This document shows positions 1 through 4,948 of a stretch of DNA of 5,676 nt, in pieces. Under the pieces are notes generated by a model that saw only the letters and a program-made list of their open reading frames with translations, was not told where the DNA came from and searched no databases. Source of the stretch: Chloroflexota bacterium (GTDB taxonomy: Bacteria > Chloroflexota > Anaerolineae > Aggregatilineales > Phototrophicaceae); NCBI GenBank assembly GCA_023430545.1, contig JAEZAF010000076.1, positions 1-5,676 on the forward strand. Reading direction: 5' to 3'. How positions within the stretch are numbered: the first letter of the stretch is position 1; each line of letters starts with the position of its first letter. The position numbers were made by a program, and so were the translations under genes.

Positions 1-755
1 GAGTCCCCCAGCGACTGGATCAACCTCAGACTGCGATTGTAATAACGCAGGGCGCGGTCCAGTGCAGCAAACGCCGCGTCCTGATTTTCTTCGGTACGCC
101 CGATTTCGCTGTAAACATTGCCGATGATGCCGAGCTTCAGCGCGAGTTCATGGGCATCGCCAAGCTGGTCATAGACGACGATCGAGGCTTCGAAGCTCTC
201 CAGTGCCTGCGTCAGATCACCGAGCGCGATGTACGTGTTGCCCAGATTCGCCAGACGTGCCGCCAGCCCTCGCTGATCCTGAAGCTGGCGTGCGATCTCG
301 ACCGACTGCTGGTGCAGTTCCAGTGCATGCTGCGGTTCGTGCATATCATCGTAGACAAGGCCGAGATTGCTGAGCCAGATACCGCGTCCGCGCACATCAT
401 CGACGCGCTGCGCGATGTCCAGTGCCTGCTGAAGATAGTTCAGGGCTTCGGGATAGCGTTTGGTCTCCCGCAGGATGTTGCCGATATTGCCCAGTACACC
501 ACTTTCGGTGAACTGATCGTGATCCTGACGGGCACATTCTAACGCCTGCGCGAAGTGATCCAGTGCCTGCTGCGGCTGATTGATGCGATAGTAGATCAGG
601 GCGAGATTACCAAGATGCCGCCCTGCCATGCCGATGTTGCCAGATGTGCGAGCCAGCTCAATAAGCTGTTCAAGGGTGTGAATGGCCTGCGGATAATCAC
701 TGGATTGCAGCGCCTGCCGCATCTGACGAAGCAGCACACCCTGATCGTTACTCAT
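1..755 (-). CDS. TPR-repeat protein, C-terminus cut by window edge
   Basis: The minus-strand frame from ATG at 755-753 stays open for 251 codons to the left edge, so the C-terminus is missing. After a first helical pair (about residues 5-40) it contains regular tetratricopeptide repeats. The helix-A signatures (GNLALIYY, GNIGNILRE, SNLGLVYDD, ANLGNTYIALG, GIIGNVYSEIG) begin at residues 49, 89, 129, 169 and 209, an exact 40-residue period. The last visible repeat has a short insertion around residues 221-228. Such 40-residue GN..Y repeats resemble the LGN/kinesin-light-chain-like TPR group, which acts as a protein-binding scaffold. No signal peptide or membrane segment is visible, so it is probably cytoplasmic. 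The start is supported by a GAGGG Shine-Dalgarno 5 nt upstream, and the ATG overlaps the TGA of the upstream nitroreductase-family gene, implying coupled translation. The partner is unknown, and a further effector domain could lie beyond the window. Confidence 0.9.
   Translation of the reverse strand, partial: MSNDQGVLLRQMRQALQSSDYPQAIHTLEQLIELARTSGNIGMAGRHLGNLALIYYRINQPQQALDHFAQALECARQDHDQFTESGVLGNIGNILRETKRYPEALNYLQQALDIAQRVDDVRGRGIWLSNLGLVYDDMHEPQHALELHQQSVEIARQLQDQRGLAARLANLGNTYIALGDLTQALESFEASIVVYDQLGDAHELALKLGIIGNVYSEIGRTEENQDAAFAALDRALRYYNRSLRLIQSLGD
12..611 (-). repeat. Five in-phase 120-bp TPR coding units
   Basis: Five consecutive 120-bp units encode residues 49-88, 89-128, 129-168, 169-208 and 209-248 of the TPR protein. 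On the plus strand the helix-B 'AL' codons recur at 201, 321, 441 and 561 as CAGTGCCTGC-like words. The units are diverged at DNA level, so this is an old protein-level duplication and not a recent tandem array. Confidence 0.8.
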
Positions 756-1411
756 AATGTCCCTCGAAAGTCGGTTTGCTCTGGCTGACGCCGACGAAAT
801 CGCCCCAGAATATCGATGCTGAAGCTCCATGCGAAACCAGCGGCCAGCAGTGCGGGAATCACCCACACGCGGTCTGGCTGGATGCCGGGAACACTCTGAG
901 GGGCCGTCTGTAAATCGAAGCGGACAATCGTCACCTGTTCGGCGATCTGCGCCAGCGTGAGCAGGTTCACATCTTCCACGTTGCTCATCCGTGACAGCAG
1001 CGGATCGTAAACCAGCGGTGCGCCGCGCCGGAACATCAACAGCACCCGTTTGGCTTCTTCACGGTCGGTCACACGGCTGGCCTTGACCGCGTAGCGCCGA
1101 TTGCGCAGTTTGAGGGTCGCATGGGACTGTTGGCGCAGGTTACGGTACCAGTCAGGGCGGTCGCCCCATGTCGAGATGACATAGATCTTACTGCCGTGCT
1201 GACGGTATTCCAGACAATCATGGCGGGTACCATGCCCGTTTGCGCTGCGTGTACTCAGGATCATGACCGGGGCAAAGCTGACGATCCAGCCAAGCCCCAG
1301 CCGGTGCATCTGGACAGGCATCCGGAAAAGGAACTGAAGTAGCTTCCCCGGATAAGGAATGACGGACGACGCCGTCTGGACGGAATGAACGGTTTGGGTA
1401 AGTTGGCTCAT
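752..1411 (-). CDS. Deazaflavin (F420)-dependent nitroreductase-family protein with C-terminal membrane anchor
   Basis: This 219-residue protein matches the Ddn/nitroreductase fold family (PF04075-like), whose members use reduced F420 to reduce quinones, nitro compounds or other acceptors. Visible family features are an amphipathic entry 'LFRMPVQMHRLGLGW' (28-42), 'TRHDCLEY' (62-69), 'HGSKIYVISTWGDRPDWYRNL' with W88, Y89, N91 and L92, and a following beta segment (about 98-113). The usual GRKSG loop (about 56-60) reads SANGH and lacks the Lys that commonly contacts the cofactor phosphate, so F420 use is uncertain. Residues 182-203 form a single hydrophobic helix followed by RFRRR, a C-terminal extension beyond the ordinary family core. 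No Shine-Dalgarno precedes the ATG; the upstream DNA is AT-rich. The stop overlaps the start of the TPR gene by 4 bp. Flavin-dependent (FMN) activity or a binding-only role are alternatives. Confidence 0.85.
   Translation of the reverse strand: MSQLTQTVHSVQTASSVIPYPGKLLQFLFRMPVQMHRLGLGWIVSFAPVMILSTRSANGHGTRHDCLEYRQHGSKIYVISTWGDRPDWYRNLRQQSHATLKLRNRRYAVKASRVTDREEAKRVLLMFRRGAPLVYDPLLSRMSNVEDVNLLTLAQIAEQVTIVRFDLQTAPQSVPGIQPDRVWVIPALLAAGFAWSFSIDILGRFRRRQPEQTDFRGTL
761..765 (-). promoter_or_regulatory. Ribosome binding site of the TPR gene
   Basis: GAGGG on the minus strand lies 5 nt before the ATG at 755-753, inside the last codons of the upstream nitroreductase-family gene. It supports both the chosen start and coupled translation across the ATGA overlap. 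Confidence 0.6.
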
Positions 1412-1500
1412 AAGTTTAATTAAATGTTTTCACGTTGGGCGATTTTAATACCTGTTAGTTTACAACGAATTCCTCATCATGACGCGCACTCTGATGCGAA

Positions 1501-1529
1501 AATTTACAGAAATTCCCGATACTGATCAA
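1501..1529 (-). promoter_or_regulatory. Candidate sigma70-type promoter for the nitroreductase-TPR operon
   Basis: Reading the minus strand, TTGATC (1529-1524, 4/6 to consensus) and TAAATT (1506-1501, 4/6) are 17 bp apart, about 90 bp upstream of the ATG at 1411. The -35 lies inside the near-palindrome at 1523-1543, a plausible operator position. This rests on motif matching alone in AT-rich DNA. Confidence 0.25.
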
Positions 1530-1543
1530 TTATTAAGTTATCA
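1523..1543. repeat. 21-bp near-palindrome, possible operator
   Basis: Half-sites TGATCAATTA and TAAGTTATCA flank a central T at 1533; 8 of 10 positions are complementary. It lies 15 bp past the response-regulator stop and about 110 bp upstream of the nitroreductase start. The odd-length symmetry and AT-rich centre resemble binding sites for dimeric repressors or LuxR-type regulators. A weak RNA hairpin is the alternative. Confidence 0.4.
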
Positions 1544-1544
1544 C

Positions 1545-1556
1545 GGGTGACCACCC
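1545..1556. repeat. Compact GC dyad next to the regulator stop codon
   Basis: GGGTG and CACCC flank a 2-bp centre immediately beyond the TGA of the response-regulator gene. The loop is too short for a good RNA hairpin and no U-tract follows, so a protein-binding dyad is at least as likely as a terminator. Confidence 0.3.
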
Positions 1557-1557
1557 A

Positions 1558-2190
1558 TCAAAGGATGATCAGACCGGAGCGTGTTGCCCGTACCACTGCT
1601 TCAGTGCGGCTTTGCGCGCTGAGTTTGGTCAAAATCGAATTGATGTGAAACTTCACCGTATTCGGGCTGATGGCTAACTGTCGGGCGATCTGTTTATTCG
1701 GCAGTCCTTCCGCAAGAAGCTGTAACACCTCGGTTTCACGCGGGGTGAGGGCTTCTGCCAGCGGTTCTTCGCTGCTGGCCTCCGGGATGATGAGCGAAGC
1801 GGCCAGTGCCGGGTCAATGGTGATGAGGCCGGCGACAACCGACCACAACGCGGCGGAGATCAGGTCAGGCGAGGTCTCGCGCAGCAGCAGACCGTAGGCC
1901 GTACCATCCTCGATAGAGCCGACGACCGCGCTGGCATCTTCCACACCGCTGACGAGCATCACCACTGGCACATCGGTCAGGGCTTCCACCCGTTCCAGTG
2001 TCGAGGGTGACCCATCGGCGATGGTATAACCCAGATCGAGGACGACCGCATCCGGCTGATAGAGATCGAGATCATCGGACAGCGTCAGACCGGAGACCTG
2101 CGCGACGATCTCGAGGTCGTCCTGTGTTGCGAGAAGTGCGGCCAGCCCGGAGCGCACCAGAAGTTGTTCGGCTACGATTAAAACCTGCAT
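1558..2190 (-). CDS. NarL/LuxR-family response regulator with degenerate receiver
   Basis: This 210-residue protein has the two-domain layout and length of NarL/FixJ response regulators: a receiver (about 1-115) and a LuxR-type helix-turn-helix (about 147-205). The DNA-binding domain is canonical, with 'LTPRETEVLQLLAEGL', 'NKQIARQLAISPNTVKFHI' and 'LSAQSRTEAVVRA'. In the receiver the phospho-acceptor Asp is kept (D52 in VVLDLG), but the N-terminal acidic pair is A7-E8, the usual Thr/Ser after the fourth strand is V80 (with S81 next), and the conserved Lys of GYLLK is R104. Phosphorylation may therefore be weak or absent, and the receiver may act as a dimerisation or ligand switch. No histidine kinase is encoded in the window. 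Only a poor AAAGAGA Shine-Dalgarno precedes the ATG. Upstream inverted repeats suggest possible autoregulation. Confidence 0.93.
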   Translation of the reverse strand: MQVLIVAEQLLVRSGLAALLATQDDLEIVAQVSGLTLSDDLDLYQPDAVVLDLGYTIADGSPSTLERVEALTDVPVVMLVSGVEDASAVVGSIEDGTAYGLLLRETSPDLISAALWSVVAGLITIDPALAASLIIPEASSEEPLAEALTPRETEVLQLLAEGLPNKQIARQLAISPNTVKFHINSILTKLSAQSRTEAVVRATRSGLIIL

Positions 2191-2220
2191 CGATGATCGC
2201 TGTCTCTTTCGTGAATCAGG

Positions 2221-2258
2221 CTCTATCTACGGTCTGCAGGTCTATTGTCGCGATAGAG
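2221..2258. repeat. Heptamer inverted repeat, possible operator of the regulator gene
   Basis: CTCTATC at 2221-2227 is perfectly inverted as GATAGAG at 2252-2258, and a related TCTATT word lies at 2241-2246. The array sits 31-68 bp upstream of the response-regulator ATG, next to the candidate -10 element. NarL-type proteins are known to bind paired heptamers, so autoregulation is plausible but unproven. Confidence 0.35.
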
Positions 2259-2286
2259 TATTGGAATTGTGATATAGCCGGTTCAA
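2257..2286 (-). promoter_or_regulatory. Candidate promoter of the response-regulator gene
   Basis: On the minus strand TTGAAC (2286-2281, 4/6) and AATACT (2262-2257, 4/6) are 18 bp apart, about 67 bp upstream of the ATG. The -10 overlaps one arm of the heptamer inverted repeat. Support is limited to the motif match. Confidence 0.25.
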
Positions 2287-2373
2287 CAGAATATCCATTC
2301 GCTGTGTCGCAGGGCCGAGAAGAATCCCGCCCACTACCTCACCTCACTCAGTCGGACAGCACCCCGCGCCGCT

Positions 2374-3750
2374 CTAGGGAGTCACCGATACATCGAGCGT
2401 ATAAGCCACAGACGGTGAGTCCGCTGGCACACTGACGATCAGTGTATAGTCGCCGGTTTCGGGTAGTTCCAGCTCGAAGCCCTGCGCTGGTTCAGCGATA
2501 ACATCCCCGCGAATCAGCGGCATGCCAGACGGAGAGACGACCGTCAGTGAGGCATCACTCAGAGCCAGGGTCATCATCTGACCTGCGCCTGCCCGCAGCA
2601 GATAGGTGTTCTGAGTACTGGCAGTGACGGTTCCCCGAACCTGAGTGTTGGTCGCACCTGTCTGGAAGCGGATGCGCTCACCGGATGCGGCGCGTTCGGG
2701 TGTACCAGTGACAGACACATCCAGCGTGTAGGCGACAGTAGGACCGTCTTCCAGAACAGAGACTTGCAGGGTGTAATTGCCGCTCTCGGTGAGGATATGC
2801 CCTGTAACCTGCTGTGCCCCTGCCTGAGCGCGTGCCAGCGGCTCACCTGAAGGTGAAACCAGTGTCAGCAGCGCATCCATGACACGGACATCGAGTGTCT
2901 GACCTGAAAAGACTTCCAGCACATAGGTATCTGGTTGTGTGAAGGTGACTTCACCGGTGAGCTGGGCGCTGGTCGCGCCGGAGGCAAAGCGGATGCGCTG
3001 CGGTAAAGGCGCTGTCCCACGAATATCGCCGATCACGCTGACGGTGAGCGTGTAACCGATAGCGTCTGCACCAACCGGGGCGGAAACGCGCAGGATGTAA
3101 TCCCCGCTTTCCGGCAGACTGCGATCAAAGTTCAGGACGGGTTCGGCGGTAACGGTCCCGCGCACCAGCGGTTCACCAGAAGGGGCAATCACCGTCAGGG
3201 TGGCGTTATCCAGTGTGATTTTCATGAGCTGGTCGCGGAAGGCATTGATGACATAACTTTCTGACGAACCGTCCCCCACCTCTCCGATGATGATTGCGGC
3301 GGTCGCACCACGCTGGAAGCGGATGCGCTCCGGGTTGTCCTCGGTGCTGCGGTCTGGCTCACCGGTGATGCTGACGGTCAGAGTGTAATCCAGTGTGCCT
3401 GTATCCGCTCCCAAACCGCTGACATCGATCATATAGGTGCCAGATTCGGGCAGCAACTGCTCGAAGGTCTGGACGCTCTGGGCGGTGACGGTCCCGCGGA
3501 CGAGGGGTGTGCCGGATGGTGAGATCACTGTCAGCGTGCCGTTGCTGGTATCCAGCCGCATGGACTGACCAGCAAAAGCCGCCAACTGATAGTAGTCACT
3601 TTCGGTACCAGAGACCTGTCCGCTGACCTGAGCGCTGGTCGCGCCCACGGCGAAGCGGATCGTCTGGACAGGCTGATTGCTCTGGGCGAAGGTTGGCACT
3701 CCGAGGGTCAGCAGCAGGATGAGTGTCAGGGCTGAAATGTATTTTCGCAT
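2374..3750 (-). CDS. Secreted protein with four tandem PPC-like domains
   Basis: This 458-residue protein begins with a classical signal peptide: MRKY, a hydrophobic core (about 5-19), and probable cleavage after A22 in PTFA-Q. There is no lipobox Cys and no C-terminal anchor, so it is probably released or loosely surface-associated. The mature part is four repeats starting with 'IRF..GAT' at residues 31, 143, 253 and 360. Each unit carries a 'G.V.....D.Y.L.A..GQ.M.L' strand pair, a 'LTV.SPSG.PL.RG' segment, 'LPESG.Y.L.VS' and 'YTLTVSVTG'. This pattern matches bacterial pre-peptidase C-terminal (PPC)-like beta-sandwich domains, usually appended to secreted proteases and other exported enzymes. 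No catalytic domain is present, so the repeats may be a binding or adhesive stalk. A GAGAGG Shine-Dalgarno 8 nt upstream supports the start. It diverges from the permease gene. Confidence 0.9.
   Translation of the reverse strand: MRKYISALTLILLLTLGVPTFAQSNQPVQTIRFAVGATSAQVSGQVSGTESDYYQLAAFAGQSMRLDTSNGTLTVISPSGTPLVRGTVTAQSVQTFEQLLPESGTYMIDVSGLGADTGTLDYTLTVSITGEPDRSTEDNPERIRFQRGATAAIIIGEVGDGSSESYVINAFRDQLMKITLDNATLTVIAPSGEPLVRGTVTAEPVLNFDRSLPESGDYILRVSAPVGADAIGYTLTVSVIGDIRGTAPLPQRIRFASGATSAQLTGEVTFTQPDTYVLEVFSGQTLDVRVMDALLTLVSPSGEPLARAQAGAQQVTGHILTESGNYTLQVSVLEDGPTVAYTLDVSVTGTPERAASGERIRFQTGATNTQVRGTVTASTQNTYLLRAGAGQMMTLALSDASLTVVSPSGMPLIRGDVIAEPAQGFELELPETGDYTLIVSVPADSPSVAYTLDVSVTP
2377..3660 (-). 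repeat. Four tandem coding repeats of about 107-112 codons
   Basis: The units occupy roughly 3660-3325, 3324-2995, 2994-2674 and 2673-2377, each opening with the IRF codons. The spacings are 112, 110 and 107 residues. Key shared residues are GAT, the SPSG.PL.R turn and the [PT]E[ST]G.Y strand. Linkers between repeats vary most (for example EPDRSTEDNPER and GDIRGTAPLPQR). The DNA is diverged among copies, which argues against recent amplification. Confidence 0.8.
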
Positions 3751-3754
3751 GAGG

Positions 3755-3784
3755 TTGTCCTCTCGTTGCAGTGACTGTGATAAA
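3755..3784 (+). promoter_or_regulatory. Candidate promoter for the permease operon
   Basis: TTGTCC (3755-3760, 4/6) and GATAAA (3779-3784, 4/6) are 18 bp apart, and a TG one base before the -10 gives an extended -10 pattern. It would leave a leader of roughly 85 nt before the ATG at 3875. This is motif evidence only. Confidence 0.25.
3759..3764 (-). promoter_or_regulatory. Ribosome binding site of the secreted-protein gene
   Basis: GAGAGG on the minus strand is 8 nt before the ATG at 3750. Its GAGG can pair with CCTC directly adjacent to the start codon (loop ACAA), forming a small 4-bp stem over the site. The stem is short and probably not a strong switch. Confidence 0.6.
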
Positions 3785-3797
3785 GATGGTTGAGATC

Positions 3798-3825
3798 ACT
3801 TTAACTATTACGTTCTCTCCGACAA
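3798..3825 (-). promoter_or_regulatory. Candidate promoter for the secreted-protein gene
   Basis: On the minus strand TTGTCG (3825-3820, 4/6) and TAAAGT (3803-3798, 4/6) are 16 bp apart, about 48 bp upstream of the ATG. The degenerate Fur/Zur-like sequence at 3799-3813 lies over its -10 and spacer. Confidence 0.22.
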
Positions 3826-3874
3826 GGTGATAGACTCGAATCATTCGTCCGTGATCTGTACACACTGGAACGCA

Positions 3875-4930
3875 ATGACCGCATTACCCTCGCAAGCCCC
3901 GAGCGACCCTTCGCTGTCAATTTCGCATAAGACTCCGACGAATGTACGCCAGAGATGGTTCCCGGCACTGGTGGTGGTGATCGTCGCTGGGCTGATCGCG
4001 ATTCTGCTGTCCAGCGGTGCCAGCCCAATGGTGACGATCGAGATCTTCACGACGCGCTTTCTCGGTATCTTTATCGAAGCGGTGCCATTTTTACTCCTCG
4101 GCAGTCTGGTCTCAGGACTGCTGGAAGTGTTCATCAGCCGGGACGACATCGTGCGCTGGCTTCCACGAAATCCGATTCTGGCGACGGTCGGCGGCGCACT
4201 GATGGGCTTCGCCTTTCCGGTGTGTGAATGTGGTGTCGTGCCGGTGACACGACGGCTGTTCACCAAAGGGCTGCCGATGTCGGTCGGTGTGGCATTTCTG
4301 CTGGCGGCACCGGTGATGAACCCGATTGTACTGGCGAGCACCTATGCGGCCTTCGGCTTTGGCCCGGTGCTGATTGGGCGGTTTGTGATCACAGCGGTGG
4401 TGGCGATTGGGGTTGGCGTGGTGTTCGCACTTTCGGCCAAACCAGAAGATACCCTGCTGCCTGCCTCGCTGATCCAGCATGGGCATGATCATGAGCACAG
4501 CACCACCGGAATGAGCCTGCCCGGACGCATCGTCCAGTCGCTGAAACTCGGCTCTGACGAGTTCTTCGAGATGGGACGCTATCTGGTGATCGGCTCAATG
4601 CTGGCCGCGCTGATGCAGACCGTCGTCTCGCAGGAAGTCCTGCTGTCACTGGGAAGCGGGCCGCTGATCTCAGTGGTGGTGATGCAGCTTCTGGCCTTTG
4701 TCCTGAGCGTGTGTTCCACAGTGGACTCGTTCCTTGCGCTGGCGTTTGTCGGGACATTCACTACGGGTTCGATCATCTCATTCCTGACCTTCGGCCCGAT
4801 GGTGGACATCAAGAGCACGCTGATGTTCATGGGCGTCTTCAAGCGGCGCACGGTGCTGTACCTGATTATCCTGCCCTTCCTGATGACTCTGCTGGCCGGA
4901 GTCTGGATCAACCTACTGTTTCGAGTGTAA
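3875..4930 (+). CDS. DUF318/ArsP_1 (UPF0718, YcgR/YraQ-like) permease
   Basis: This 351-residue integral membrane protein belongs to the permease family that includes the organoarsenical exporter ArsP and uncharacterised YcgR/YraQ proteins. About eight or nine hydrophobic segments are visible (near 30-46, 62-84, 101-116, 137-158, 162-188, 232-250, 255-279, 284-304 and 326-349). Diagnostic motifs are 'FPVCECGVVPV.RRL..KG.P' (114-134, C117 and C119), 'FLLAAPVMNPIV' (141-152), and in the second half 'SVC...DSFLALAF' (278-291, C280 and D284) with 'FGPM.DIKS' (306-314). The central hydrophilic loop has HGHDHEH (202-208), probably cytoplasmic or periplasmic metal-binding. The YcgQ-like partner follows 18 bp later. 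I chose ATG 3875, with a weak GGAA upstream, because the extension to GTG 3827 (16 more residues) has no Shine-Dalgarno and looks unlike coding N-terminus. Family assignment is firm; the substrate is unknown. Confidence 0.92.
   Translation: MTALPSQAPSDPSLSISHKTPTNVRQRWFPALVVVIVAGLIAILLSSGASPMVTIEIFTTRFLGIFIEAVPFLLLGSLVSGLLEVFISRDDIVRWLPRNPILATVGGALMGFAFPVCECGVVPVTRRLFTKGLPMSVGVAFLLAAPVMNPIVLASTYAAFGFGPVLIGRFVITAVVAIGVGVVFALSAKPEDTLLPASLIQHGHDHEHSTTGMSLPGRIVQSLKLGSDEFFEMGRYLVIGSMLAALMQTVVSQEVLLSLGSGPLISVVVMQLLAFVLSVCSTVDSFLALAFVGTFTTGSIISFLTFGPMVDIKSTLMFMGVFKRRTVLYLIILPFLMTLLAGVWINLLFRV
4478..4498 (+). other. Short His-rich loop in the permease
   Basis: The codons for residues 202-208 encode HGHDHEH, with four His, one Asp and one Glu. 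They lie between the two halves of the permease. This is a likely metal-coordinating loop and is echoed by the His tracts of the downstream partner. Confidence 0.7.
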
Positions 4931-4948
4931 GGCTGAGCGATAAACACC

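Larger units (their letters stand above)
1412..1557. other. AT-rich intergenic region with two inverted repeats
   Basis: This 146-bp gap separates the response-regulator stop from the nitroreductase start. It is much more AT-rich than the flanking genes and holds no convincing ORF. It contains a near-palindrome at 1523-1543, a compact GGGTG/CACCC dyad at 1545-1556, a candidate minus-strand promoter (1501-1529) and a TTTAATTAAA palindrome at 1415-1424. No T-run follows either dyad, so a classical intrinsic terminator is not supported. Confidence 0.5.
2191..2373. other. Intergenic region upstream of the response regulator
   Basis: This 183-bp gap follows the secreted-protein stop (TAG at 2376-2374) and leads into the response-regulator ATG. 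It contains a heptamer inverted repeat (2221-2258) and a candidate minus-strand promoter (2257-2286). Nearest the secreted-protein gene it has a G-rich minus-strand stretch with GAGTGAGGTGAGGTAGTGGG-like composition. No intrinsic terminator with a T-run is visible. Confidence 0.5.
3751..3874. other. Divergent control region between secreted protein and permease
   Basis: These 124 bp lie between the two divergent starts (using the permease ATG at 3875). The region is AT-richer than the genes and carries a candidate promoter for each direction. It also has overlapping short inverted words (GTGAT/ATCAC and TAAAG/CTTTA, 3777-3803) and one ATTACG half-site reminiscent of Fur/Zur-type boxes at 3807-3812. 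None of these is strong on its own. Confidence 0.4.

Noticed and set aside
150..788. Plus-strand frames opposite the TPR gene
   Set aside because: The minus strand shows five in-register TPR repeats with a good ribosome site; the plus-strand frames carry no motif.
1545..1556. Intrinsic terminator after the response-regulator gene
   Set aside because: The dyad has only a 2-nt loop and no T-run follows on the minus strand.
1998..2435. Plus-strand open frame of 145 codons spanning the regulator-secreted protein gap
   Set aside because: It overlaps both minus-strand genes antisense, has no Shine-Dalgarno and no recognisable motif, and its composition is typical of a shadow frame.
3751..3762. 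RNA hairpin hiding the Shine-Dalgarno of the secreted-protein gene (thermosensor-like)
   Set aside because: The stem is only GAGG/CCTC with a 4-nt loop, too weak to claim regulation.
3777..3798. CRP-like TGTGA/TCAC pair in the divergent region
   Set aside because: The half-sites are separated by 15 bp, not the 6 bp needed for a CRP site.
3841..4341. Minus-strand frame of 166 codons opposite the permease
   Set aside because: It is antisense to the strongly supported permease with its CECG motif and has no family resemblance or start signal.
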